A DNA stretch of 36,552 bases from CAZIHO01 sp964538875 (GTDB taxonomy: Bacteria > Pseudomonadota > Gammaproteobacteria > Chromatiales > Chromatiaceae), in the NCBI GenBank assembly GCA_964538875.1, contig CAZIHO010000021.1, positions 1 through 36,552 on the forward strand. Direction: 5' to 3'. The translations under genes were made by a program, and so were the position numbers. The notes under the pieces are model-generated. The model was not told where the DNA came from. It ran no database searches and saw only the letters and a list, made by a program, of their open reading frames with translations. Shown in pieces: positions 1-7,408 of the stretch. The first letter of the stretch is position 1. Each line of letters opens with the position of its first letter.

Positions 1-2
1 TG

Positions 3-647
3 GAACCTGGCCAGGGTGAGGTGTCGGTGTTGCTGGTGGAAGATGAATTGTCGAACCGGGTGCTGTTGCGGCGCCTGTTGGAGCGGGCCGGTCTGACGGT
101 CCGGGTGGCCGAAAATGGGGCGGATGGCGTGAGCCTGTTCCGGGAGTGGCGGCCCCAGCTGATCCTGATGGACCGGCGCATGCCGGTCATGGAAGGTCCC
201 GAGGCGATCCGGCAGATCCGGGCGCTGAGCGGGGGCGAACAAGTCAAGATCATCGGCATCACCGCGTCCAGCTTCCTGGACCAGAACCGGGAACTGCTGG
301 ATGCCGGCGCCGATACCCTGGTCAACAAGCCGTTCCAACTGGACGATATCTTAAACGTCATGGCTGACCTGCTGGGTCTACGCTTTGTCCGGGAAGCGCC
401 GCCGGCCCCACCCGAAGCTGGGCGCGCCAGCCCGCTGGGCCGCTTAGGCGGGCGCGAGCTGCGTTTGTTACCGGACCCGGTGCGTACCGCCCTGACTGCG
501 GCGGTGCAGGAACTGGACCTGCCGGCTACCCAACGGGCCCTAGAGCCAATCCGCGCCACCCAGCCGGAGCTGGTGGCGCGGGTGTTGGCGGCGGCCCGGG
601 AGTTCCAGCATGAAATGCTGCTGCATTGGCTGGATGGCAAGAACTAA
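3..647 (+). CDS. Hybrid sensor kinase, C-terminal receiver fragment (5' truncated)
   Basis: This is a CheY-like receiver domain followed by about 85 residues of helical, Ala/Leu-rich tail. Counting from the GTG at 21, the receiver pocket is complete: acidic D8, phosphoacceptor D51 (LILMDRRMP), T81 and K103 (NKPF). The frame stays open upstream of the GTG to the window edge, and the receiver begins at once. I therefore read it as the end of a larger hybrid histidine kinase and not as a free-standing response regulator. The tail (roughly residues 140-208) resembles the degenerate helical segment that often closes hybrid kinases, and I see no Hpt HxxKG motif in it. The TAA stop is at 645-647. 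A single-domain regulator starting at GTG 21 cannot be excluded without the upstream sequence. Confidence 0.85.
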   Translation, partial: EPGQGEVSVLLVEDELSNRVLLRRLLERAGLTVRVAENGADGVSLFREWRPQLILMDRRMPVMEGPEAIRQIRALSGGEQVKIIGITASSFLDQNRELLDAGADTLVNKPFQLDDILNVMADLLGLRFVREAPPAPPEAGRASPLGRLGGRELRLLPDPVRTALTAAVQELDLPATQRALEPIRATQPELVARVLAAAREFQHEMLLHWLDGKN

Positions 648-829
648 GCGGGGTCGCCCCGGCGCCGGGATTCCCGCCCAGCCCTAGTCAGGCAGGGCGC
701 CTGCCTGTGGGTGGCACCCGACCCCCGGCCGGGGGCTGGTATGTCCTCAGCTAGCGCTGGGGTATCACCCGGTACCCGCGCCATCGGCCTTGACCGGGAC
801 GAGATAGGAATTCTGAAAAAATAAGACCT
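648..829. other. Intergenic region with GC-rich inverted repeats
   Basis: 182 bp between two same-strand signalling genes. It holds short inverted repeats (CAGGCA/TGCCTG near 690-712 and CCCCCGGCCGGGGG near 722-737) that could terminate transcription, but no T-run follows them. The last 30 bases turn A-rich. No clear Shine-Dalgarno sequence precedes the ATG at 830. Confidence 0.4.
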
Positions 830-2335
830 ATGACCAATATGGGTGTGACTGATTTGCCTCCGGGCGAAATCTTGGTCGTTGACGATACGCCGGCCAACCT
901 GAAATTGTTGAGCGCCCTGCTCGGCGAACAGGGCTATCAGGTACGACCGGCCGCGAGCGGGGCCTTGGCGCTGCGTTCGGCGGCGGCCAAGGCGCCGGAC
1001 CTGATTCTGCTGGACGTGCGTATGCCGGAACTGGACGGCTTTGAGGTTTGCCGCCGGCTCAAGGCAGATCCCCGCACCCAAGCGGTGCCGGTCATCTTCA
1101 TCAGCGCCTTGAGCGAAACCCTGGATAAGGTCACCGGGTTTTCCCTGGGCGCTGTCGATTACATCATCAAGCCCTTCGAGCAAGGGGAAGTGCTGGCGCG
1201 GGTCAGGAACCAGATCGCGGCCAAGCGGCTCAGACAGCAATTGGAGCAGGCCCACGCGGTACTGGAAGCCAGGGTCGCGGAACGCACCGCCGACCTGGAG
1301 CGCACCAAGGCGGCCCTCCAGGCCAAGGAGGAACGGCTGCGCATGGCCATCGAGGCCGCCGCCGAGGGGGTGTGGGATTGGGCGGTGCAGCGGGACGAGA
1401 TGTATCTCAGCGAGGGTTGGTACCAGATGCTGGACTACGCCCCCGGCGCGTTTCCCGCCACCTCCGGCAACTGGCGCCGGCATATTCATCCTGAGGATCT
1501 ACCGCTGGTGGAGGAGGCCCTGCAAGCCCATCTGGCCAACCAGACGCCGGCCTATGCGGCGGAATTCCGTATGCTGACCCGCTCCGGAGACTGGAAATGG
1601 ATCTTGGCTAGGGGCAGGGTCATCGAGCGGGATGAGCATGGCCTGGCGCTGCGCATGGTGGGGACGGACGGCGACATCAGCCAACACAAGGCGGCGGAAG
1701 CCCGCATCCAGGCCGCCCTTCAGGAAAAAGAGGCATTGGCTAGGGAAATCCACCATCGGGTCAGGGATGCCCTGCAACTGGTGGGCCGTCTGCTTGCCCT
1801 CCAGGGCCGGGCGGTGGCGGACGGCTGGGTGCGCAAGTTGTTCGATGAATGCGCGGACCGGGTGTGCTCCATGGCCCTAGTGCATGAACAACTCTATCGG
1901 TCCGAGGACCTGGCCAGCATTCCCTTCGATACCTATCTCAAACAGCTCTTAGACCAGTTGGGCCACCAATACAGCCTCGATCAGATCCGGATCGAGCACC
2001 AGCTACAGCCGGTGATCCTCGACCTGGAAACTGCCATTTCCTGCGGCTTGATCGTCAACGAATTGGTCACCAACGCCATCAAACACGGTTGCGGCGGTAG
2101 CCGCGCCGGTCACCTCCAGGTGGAGTTGTGTCGCGCTGACGGAGACCAGATTGCCATCCGCGTGGCGGACCATGGCACCGGCCTGCCCAAGGATTTCTCT
2201 CCCGGCCAAGCCACCGGGCTGGGCTGGCGGCTCATGGTGGCGTTGGCCAAGCAAATTGGCGGCAACTTCAGGGTGCATTCCAACGGCGGCGCCGAGGTGC
2301 TGTTGAGCTTTCCGGCGGCCAGCACCGGCGCTTAG
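830..2335 (+). CDS. Response regulator-PAS-HisKA_2 sensor histidine kinase
   Basis: A 501-residue soluble kinase with no membrane segment. Order: receiver (about 12-130; D18/D19, phosphoacceptor D62, K114), coiled-coil linker (about 130-170), PAS_3-type PAS (about 170-290, with the WDW and HPEDL signatures), HisKA_2 dimerisation/phosphoacceptor helix (HHRV at 308-311) and a HATPase_c domain (N-box around NELVTNAIKHG, then the DHGTGLP G-box). This family autophosphorylates on the His before RV and passes phosphate to a separate regulator. Here the N-terminal receiver probably tunes the kinase. The usual HRVKNN is HRVRDA, an unusual replacement of the conserved Lys-Asn pair. No output domain is fused, so the partner is elsewhere; the HD-GYP regulator at 4058-5617 is a candidate by position. 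A second start (ATG 839) is possible because neither has a good ribosome-binding site. Confidence 0.9.
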   Translation: MTNMGVTDLPPGEILVVDDTPANLKLLSALLGEQGYQVRPAASGALALRSAAAKAPDLILLDVRMPELDGFEVCRRLKADPRTQAVPVIFISALSETLDKVTGFSLGAVDYIIKPFEQGEVLARVRNQIAAKRLRQQLEQAHAVLEARVAERTADLERTKAALQAKEERLRMAIEAAAEGVWDWAVQRDEMYLSEGWYQMLDYAPGAFPATSGNWRRHIHPEDLPLVEEALQAHLANQTPAYAAEFRMLTRSGDWKWILARGRVIERDEHGLALRMVGTDGDISQHKAAEARIQAALQEKEALAREIHHRVRDALQLVGRLLALQGRAVADGWVRKLFDECADRVCSMALVHEQLYRSEDLASIPFDTYLKQLLDQLGHQYSLDQIRIEHQLQPVILDLETAISCGLIVNELVTNAIKHGCGGSRAGHLQVELCRADGDQIAIRVADHGTGLPKDFSPGQATGLGWRLMVALAKQIGGNFRVHSNGGAEVLLSFPAASTGA

Positions 2336-2431
2336 CGCTACCCGGCCGCTCGGCACGGCGGCGCCCGGTCAGGGCCCGCAGCGGCCAGCGGCTTGGCGTT
2401 ACCAACTCCCAAACTCGCCGCCGAACCTAGT

Positions 2432-2458
2432 TAAGGTCCCGGCAGCTTCGGCCGATAT
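2432..2458 (+). promoter_or_regulatory. Putative sigma-28 (FliA) promoter of the hemerythrin kinase
   Basis: TAAGGTCC, an exact 11-base spacer, then GCCGATAT. The flagellar sigma factor consensus is TAAAGTTT-N11-GCCGATAA, so 5 of 8 bases match in the -35 and 7 of 8 in the -10. Transcription would start near 2465, about 70 bases before the ATG at 2536. The same GCCGATAT with 11-base spacing occurs upstream of the chemoreceptor gene in this window. Support is by sequence only. Confidence 0.5.
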
Positions 2459-2535
2459 TTCCTTCAGACCTGCCAAGCCCTAGGTCCTGTGGCCAGGCCT
2501 TACGCCAACTTACGCTGTTTCCAAGGAGTCCGGCT

Positions 2536-3987
2536 ATGCAAGCCGCCTTTGAGTGGAGCCCCCTGTTTGAAACCCAGTTGCCGGAGGTGGACAGCCAGCA
2601 CCAGCATCTGGTGGATCTACTCAATCGACTGGTCAGTTCCATTGACAGCTCCAGCAATGACCAGATCGACGCGCTCCTGAATGACCTGGCCCAATACACG
2701 GTCTATCACTTCCGCTGTGAGGAACAACTGATGGGTCAGCATGGCGTGCTGGCCCAACATCAGAACGCCCATCACCAAGCCCACCAAAAATTCGTGGATC
2801 AAGTGATTACCTGGATGGCCACCCGCCATCAGCACGGCCAATTGTCCCTGGCGCAAATGGCGGATTACCTAGCCAACTGGCTCATCTTTCACATCCTGGG
2901 GGAAGACCAATCCCTGGGCCGGCAAATTCACGCCATTCAACGGGGCGCGACCCCGGAGCAAGCCTACGCGGCGGATCGCGACAACGCCGATCCCCGCACC
3001 CCGGTTTTGCTGGGTGCCTTGCAACGCCTCTACGGGGGACTGCTGGAGCGCAATGAAAGCCTGCTGGCCGCCTATCAAGATTTGCAATCCCAGCATCGGG
3101 AACTGGTCAACGCCCAGGACCAGTTGGCCACCCTCAACACCCATTTGGAGCAGCGGGTCCGGGAGCGTACCGAGGCCCTCATCGCCACCAACCGGCAATT
3201 GCGGGAAGAGCAAGGCCGCCTGCTCCAGGCGGATAAAATGGCCGCCATCGGCCAGTTGGCGGCTGGATTCGCCCATGAAATCAATACCCCGATCGGAATC
3301 GCGGTGGGCACCGTGTCCCAGTTGCAACAGTCTGCCCATGCGCTGCGCAGCCTAATGAGCCAGGACGAGGTCCAGGAAGAGGATCTGCTCGGCCATCTCA
3401 ACGTGCTGGACGAAAGCTCCACCCTGGCGCTGGCCAACCTGAACCGGGCGGCGGGCCTAGTGGGGGCGTTTAAGCGCTCCTCCATCGACCAGGCGTCCGA
3501 GCAGGTTACCCAATTTCGGCTGCGGGACCTGATCCAGGATGATCTCCTGACCCTGCGTGCGCGGCTCAAGCACTCGCCCGCCGAGGTGCGGGTGGACTGC
3601 GACCCGGACTGGGCCATCCAGGGGGTGCCCGGCTTGTTTCACCAGCTATTCACCAATCTGCTGCTGAACGCGGTCCAGCACGGCTTCCAGCCCGATGCGG
3701 TGGGTGCCTGGATTCAGGTACGGGTCTGGGACGATCAGGGGCGCGTCTGCATCGAGGTGGCGGACAATGGCCGGGGCATGAGTCCCGACGTGGTGGAAAA
3801 AATCTTCCAGCCCTTCTTTACCACCAGTCGCGGCCAGGGTGGCACCGGGCTAGGGCTCTATATCTGTTATGACATCGTGACCAATCGCCTCGGGGGTTCC
3901 ATTCGCTGCGAAAGTGCTCCGGACCAAGGCACCCGATTCTTGATCGAGGTGCCCCTGGAACCGCCCGGCGCCGCCGACGCCCTCTAG
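2536..3987 (+). CDS. Bacteriohemerythrin-sensor histidine kinase fusion
   Basis: A 483-residue soluble kinase with an N-terminal hemerythrin domain (1-130) carrying all seven expected di-iron ligands: H22, H58, E62, H79, H83, H118 and D123. Such domains bind O2 or sense redox or NO through a di-iron site. A long coiled coil (about 160-230) leads to a HisKA-type helix with phosphoacceptor H246 (GFAHEINTP) and a HATPase_c domain (N-box NLLLNAVQHG, G-boxes DNGRGM and GGTGLGLYI), so it should be active. Start: AAGGAG at 2521-2526 is well spaced from the ATG. The HD-GYP regulator begins 70 bases downstream on the same strand, suggesting an operon in which oxygen or redox state controls c-di-GMP hydrolysis (inference). 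The kinase core is clearly paralogous to that of the gene at 7409-8974. Confidence 0.93.
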   Translation: MQAAFEWSPLFETQLPEVDSQHQHLVDLLNRLVSSIDSSSNDQIDALLNDLAQYTVYHFRCEEQLMGQHGVLAQHQNAHHQAHQKFVDQVITWMATRHQHGQLSLAQMADYLANWLIFHILGEDQSLGRQIHAIQRGATPEQAYAADRDNADPRTPVLLGALQRLYGGLLERNESLLAAYQDLQSQHRELVNAQDQLATLNTHLEQRVRERTEALIATNRQLREEQGRLLQADKMAAIGQLAAGFAHEINTPIGIAVGTVSQLQQSAHALRSLMSQDEVQEEDLLGHLNVLDESSTLALANLNRAAGLVGAFKRSSIDQASEQVTQFRLRDLIQDDLLTLRARLKHSPAEVRVDCDPDWAIQGVPGLFHQLFTNLLLNAVQHGFQPDAVGAWIQVRVWDDQGRVCIEVADNGRGMSPDVVEKIFQPFFTTSRGQGGTGLGLYICYDIVTNRLGGSIRCESAPDQGTRFLIEVPLEPPGAADAL

Positions 3988-4057
3988 CGGGACCCGGTCC
4001 AGGGCACCCTCCCGGCCATTCATCCAGCGACCCATCACCAGCGATCACCTGCCAGCC

Positions 4058-5617
4058 ATGAAGATCATCCGCGCCGCCACAGTCACCACCCCCGCCGCTG
4101 CGTCCGGGCCGGCCCCTCAGAAGCCCAGGAACAAGCCCTGGATTCTGCTGGTGGTGGACGACGAGCCGGATATCCGCAGCCTGACCCGGCTCAACCTCAA
4201 GGGCTTTCGATTTGCGGACCGGGAACTGGAGATCCTGGAAGCGGGTTCGGCGGCGGAAGCCAAGGTGATCCTGGGGGTGCGGGCGGACATCGCGGTGGCG
4301 CTGATCGACGTGGTGATGGAGACCGACGATGCCGGGCTCCGCTTGGTCAACCACATCCGGGAAACGCTGCGCAACCACAGCCTGCGGGTCGTCATCCGCA
4401 CCGGTCAGCCGGGGGCGGCGCCGGAGCGTTACGTCATCGACCATTACGACATCGACGACTACAAGGACAAGACCGAACTGACCGCCCAGCGTCTCTATAC
4501 CACGGTCCGGTCCGCCCTGAAGGCGTACCGGGATCTGCGCACCATTGAAATCAACCGCAACGGCCTGGCCGGCATCCTGGACGCGGCGCCGGAGATTTAC
4601 CGGATCTCGCCCCGCTCCCTGCAGGAATTCTTCAACGGCATTCTGACCCAGGTCATCGGCCTGTGCCGGTTGGACGACCACAGCTTCATGTCCGGCATCG
4701 GTGGCATGATCGCGACCCTCGACGGGGGCGAACTCACGGTCCAGGCGGCGTCCGACTCCTTCCCCACCAGCGAACGTTTCGATGAACTGCGGGAAATCTG
4801 CACCCAGGCGGTGCTGACCGACGCGCCCCCCGAGGGGATGCGCGCCAACGGCATGATTTTGCCCCTGCGCGGGCATGGCCAGACCCTTGGCTTCATCTAC
4901 GTGGAGCCATCCGGCGGCCTGTCCCAGGAAGACCGCAGCTTGCTGAAGATCCTCGCCCAGCAATCCTCCATCGCCCTGGAGAATCTGCAGTTGCACCGGA
5001 ACATGATGCAGTCCCACAACAACGCGGTGGACATGCTGGCCGAGGTGGCGGAGTTCAAGGACAAGACCACCGGCCAGCACATCAACCGCATGGACGCCTA
5101 CACCCGCATGGTGGCCATGGAACTGGGTATCGAGGAAGAAGAGGCGGTCACCTGGGGCAAGGCCGCCCGGCTCCACGACGTGGGCAAGATCGGCATTCCG
5201 GACGGCGTGTTGTCCAAGCCGGGGCGGCTGGACCCGGACGAGTACCGGACCATTCACCGTCACACGGAGATCGGCGCCTTCCTGTTGCGCCACGATCATT
5301 TCTTCGACTTAGCCCGGGAAATCGCCTATAGCCATCACGAACGCTGGGACGGTGGCGGCTATCCCACTGGGCGGCGCTCCGGGGAATTCCATCTGGTGAC
5401 CCGGGTGGTGTCGGTGGTGGACGTGTTCGACGCCATGATCAGCCGGCGCCCCTACAAGGAGCCTTGGCCGGCGGAGAAGGCGGTGGCGGCGATTCAGGAA
5501 GGCAGCGGCAGCCAATTCGACCCCCAGGTGGTGGCGGCCTTTTTACGCCTGTACCAGCGGGGCGAGTTCGACCAGTTGGTCCTGGCGTCCAACGACCATC
5601 CGGCCACCCCCAGCTAG
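4058..5617 (+). CDS. Response regulator with DUF3369 and HD-GYP c-di-GMP phosphodiesterase domain
   Basis: 519 residues. Order: receiver (about 28-155; D84 in ALIDVVMET, K138 region), DUF3369, a GAF-like domain (about 180-310), then HD-GYP (about 325-500). The HD-GYP domain shows the TGQH, HD (H373-D374, HDVGKIGIPD), HTEIGA, SHHERWDGGGYP (GYP 434-436) and VVDVFDA motifs, which supply the metal ligands and catalytic Lys of this class. It should hydrolyse cyclic di-GMP to pGpG or GMP when its receiver is phosphorylated. It lies 70 bases after the hemerythrin kinase, the most likely phosphodonor, with the REC-PAS kinase further upstream. No good ribosome-binding site precedes the ATG, so coupling to upstream translation or a later start is possible. 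Its TAG stop lies in the same CTAG as the stop of the convergent mocA-like gene. Confidence 0.93.
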   Translation: MKIIRAATVTTPAAASGPAPQKPRNKPWILLVVDDEPDIRSLTRLNLKGFRFADRELEILEAGSAAEAKVILGVRADIAVALIDVVMETDDAGLRLVNHIRETLRNHSLRVVIRTGQPGAAPERYVIDHYDIDDYKDKTELTAQRLYTTVRSALKAYRDLRTIEINRNGLAGILDAAPEIYRISPRSLQEFFNGILTQVIGLCRLDDHSFMSGIGGMIATLDGGELTVQAASDSFPTSERFDELREICTQAVLTDAPPEGMRANGMILPLRGHGQTLGFIYVEPSGGLSQEDRSLLKILAQQSSIALENLQLHRNMMQSHNNAVDMLAEVAEFKDKTTGQHINRMDAYTRMVAMELGIEEEEAVTWGKAARLHDVGKIGIPDGVLSKPGRLDPDEYRTIHRHTEIGAFLLRHDHFFDLAREIAYSHHERWDGGGYPTGRRSGEFHLVTRVVSVVDVFDAMISRRPYKEPWPAEKAVAAIQEGSGSQFDPQVVAAFLRLYQRGEFDQLVLASNDHPATPS

Positions 5618-6198
5618 GAGCCGGCCGGACCGGGCCGCCACTGGAGATCCGCCGGCCGGTCGATGTCCGCCAGGATGCCGGGATCCGGGCAATCCAATTC
5701 CCTGACTTGGGCGGCGTGACCGGCCAGGATCGAGCGGGCGCCGGCGTCACCCCCCAGGTCCAGTAATGGCTGGCGGTAGGCCCGTCCAAAGCCCACCGGA
5801 TGTCCGCGCCGCCCCTGGTGGCAGGGCACTACCAGCGCGTCCGGCCGGTCCAGGGCGGCGGCCACCAAGCCGATGGTCCTAGGCTGGATCCAGGGCATAT
5901 CCGCCAACGCCACCACCCAGGCGTCCGCGTCCGCCGCCTGCCGGACCGCCCAGGCCAGGCTGGCCCCCATGCCCTGGGCCGCATCCGGACAAATGCCCAC
6001 CGGAATACCTTCCGCCATCAATAGCCGGGCCAGGTGCTGGGCGCCGGGATGCACCACTGCCAGGATGCGGGGCAGGGCGGTGCCCAGATGGCGGGCGGCC
6101 TGCAACGCCACCGGAACCCCGTCCGGCAGGGCCAGCGCCAACTTGTCGGCCCCGAAGCGGCGCGAGAAGCCCGCCGCCAGCAAGATGCCCAGCGTCAC
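5614..6198 (-). CDS. MobA/MocA-like nucleotidyltransferase
   Basis: A 194-residue NTP_transf_3 protein of the MocA group, which attaches CMP (or GMP) to molybdopterin when molybdenum cofactor is tailored for xanthine-dehydrogenase-type enzymes. Visible motifs are the nucleotide-binding LLAAGFSRRFGADKL at the N-terminus, QGMGASLA (about 85-92), the metal-binding ADMPW (about 108-112) and RRGHPVGF (about 140-147). It starts with GTG at 6198, which overlaps the TGA of the upstream XdhC gene (GTGA), a classic sign of translational coupling. CMP or GMP specificity cannot be judged from sequence alone. No molybdoenzyme gene is in the window, so the target enzyme is elsewhere. Confidence 0.85.
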   Translation of the reverse strand: MTLGILLAAGFSRRFGADKLALALPDGVPVALQAARHLGTALPRILAVVHPGAQHLARLLMAEGIPVGICPDAAQGMGASLAWAVRQAADADAWVVALADMPWIQPRTIGLVAAALDRPDALVVPCHQGRRGHPVGFGRAYRQPLLDLGGDAGARSILAGHAAQVRELDCPDPGILADIDRPADLQWRPGPAGS

Positions 6199-7196
6199 CC
6201 AGGTCTGGGTCCGGCTGGCGGCTCCTCTTCGGGAGCGCTTGGGGCGGGGGCCACCAGCAGATGTACGCCATGGCGCAGGGCGGTCAATTCCGCCAGCACC
6301 GCGAGGGCGATCTCCGGGGGCGTCCGGCCGCCCAGGGGCAGGCCCACCGGACCCCGCAGGCGCGCCAGTTGCTCCGGGGTGATGTCCAGTTGCGCCAGCC
6401 GTGCCCGGCGCTTGGCGCTGCTTGCCTGGGAACCCAGGGCGCCGACGTAGAAGGCATCGCTTTGCAGGGCCTCCATCAGGGCCGCGTCATCCAGGCGCGG
6501 ATCATGGGTGAGGGCCACGATGGCGGTATGCTGGTCCGGCGCCAGGTCTCGCACCAGGTCGTCCGGCATACCGGGCAGCAGTTCCGCGCCGGGCAGGCGC
6601 CAGTTGGCGGCGTATTCGGTGCGGGGCTCACCGATCAGCACCCGGTAATCCAGGGCCTGGGCCATGGACGCCAGGTAATGGGAAATCTGGCCGGCGCCGA
6701 TCAGCAACAGCCGCCAGCGGGGGCCGAGGATCTGGGTCAGGCTGTGGCCGTCGAAGGTCTGGCGGTCCCCGGCCGCCGCCGGGTGGCAACTGACCGCGCC
6801 GGATGCCAACTCCAGGCGGCGGGCAATCCGTTCCCCCCGGACCAGGGCCGCCACCACCGGCCGCAGGCTGCTGGCGTCGCCCAGGGGCTCCAGCAGCAGT
6901 TGCAGGGTTCCGCCGCAGGGCAGGCCGGCCCGGCGCGCTTGGCCGGCGGTCATCCCGACATTGACCAACTCACAGCGTTCTGGAAAGCAGGTCCGTACCC
7001 GTTCCGCTAGCTGTTCCTCGACGCAGCCGCCGGACACCGAGCCCCAGGGCTGGCCATCCTCGTCCAAGGCCAACAGGGCGCCCACCGGGCGCGGCGCCGG
7101 TCCCCAGGTGGCTAGCAGCGTGACCAGCACCACCCGCCGCCCGGCGTCCAGCCATTCCAGGGCCCGTCCGAGAACGCTGAGGTCCTGGCTGTCCAA
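6195..7196 (-). CDS. XdhC/CoxI family molybdoenzyme maturation factor
   Basis: 333 residues. The N-terminal XdhC_CoxI domain has the GSVSGGCVE signature (about 52-60) and a CGG (about 94-96). The C-terminal Rossmann domain XdhC_C (about 160-310) has LLIGAGQIS, the ALTHDPRLDD region, FYVGALGS and GGRTPPEIALAVLAE. XdhC proteins bind molybdenum cofactor and promote its sulfuration and insertion into xanthine-dehydrogenase or CO-dehydrogenase type enzymes. It is coupled to the downstream nucleotidyltransferase by a 4-base overlap. The start is a TTG at 7196, with a TGA two codons upstream and no visible Shine-Dalgarno sequence. A start further in would remove the conserved first beta strand, so I keep the TTG. 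The family's usual ATxGSxPRxxG reads ATWGPAPRPVG here. Confidence 0.88.
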   Translation of the reverse strand: MDSQDLSVLGRALEWLDAGRRVVLVTLLATWGPAPRPVGALLALDEDGQPWGSVSGGCVEEQLAERVRTCFPERCELVNVGMTAGQARRAGLPCGGTLQLLLEPLGDASSLRPVVAALVRGERIARRLELASGAVSCHPAAAGDRQTFDGHSLTQILGPRWRLLLIGAGQISHYLASMAQALDYRVLIGEPRTEYAANWRLPGAELLPGMPDDLVRDLAPDQHTAIVALTHDPRLDDAALMEALQSDAFYVGALGSQASSAKRRARLAQLDITPEQLARLRGPVGLPLGGRTPPEIALAVLAELTALRHGVHLLVAPAPSAPEEEPPAGPRPG

Positions 7197-7364
7197 GGCT
7201 CAGGCGAGGGTGCCCAGGGGGCCGGCCAAGCCGGGCAGATCCGGTGGCAAGTTGCCCGGCTGCTGACGACCATGCAGGTCCCTCGTCATCATGGATATCC
7301 CCCGGTTGTGGAGCAGAATCGGGTCAGGGTCCGGGAGCCCATTATAGGTAATGGCCGCGGGGCC

Positions 7365-7407
7365 AAAAAAAGCGGGGGCCGGCGGGGTACCCGGCCACCG
7401 GCCCCCG
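7365..7407 (-). terminator. Rho-independent terminator of the haem-sensor kinase gene
   Basis: A perfect 10-bp G+C stem (CGGGGGCCGG at 7373-7382 with CCGGCCCCCG at 7398-7407) encloses a 15-base loop that contains a GGGTACCC palindrome. On the minus strand it is followed by seven T residues (A-run 7365-7371 on plus). It begins directly after the TAG stop at 7409-7411, so it should end transcription before the XdhC gene. Confidence 0.85.
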
Positions 7408-7408
7408 G

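Noticed and set aside
644..1489. 281-codon minus-strand frame
   Set aside because: Antisense to the REC-PAS kinase gene, with no ribosome-binding site or recognisable product.
3818..5299. 493-codon minus-strand reading frame
   Set aside because: It lies antisense to the REC-DUF3369-HD-GYP gene, has low-complexity Gly/His/Val/Gln-rich composition and matches no family. It is a high-G+C shadow frame.
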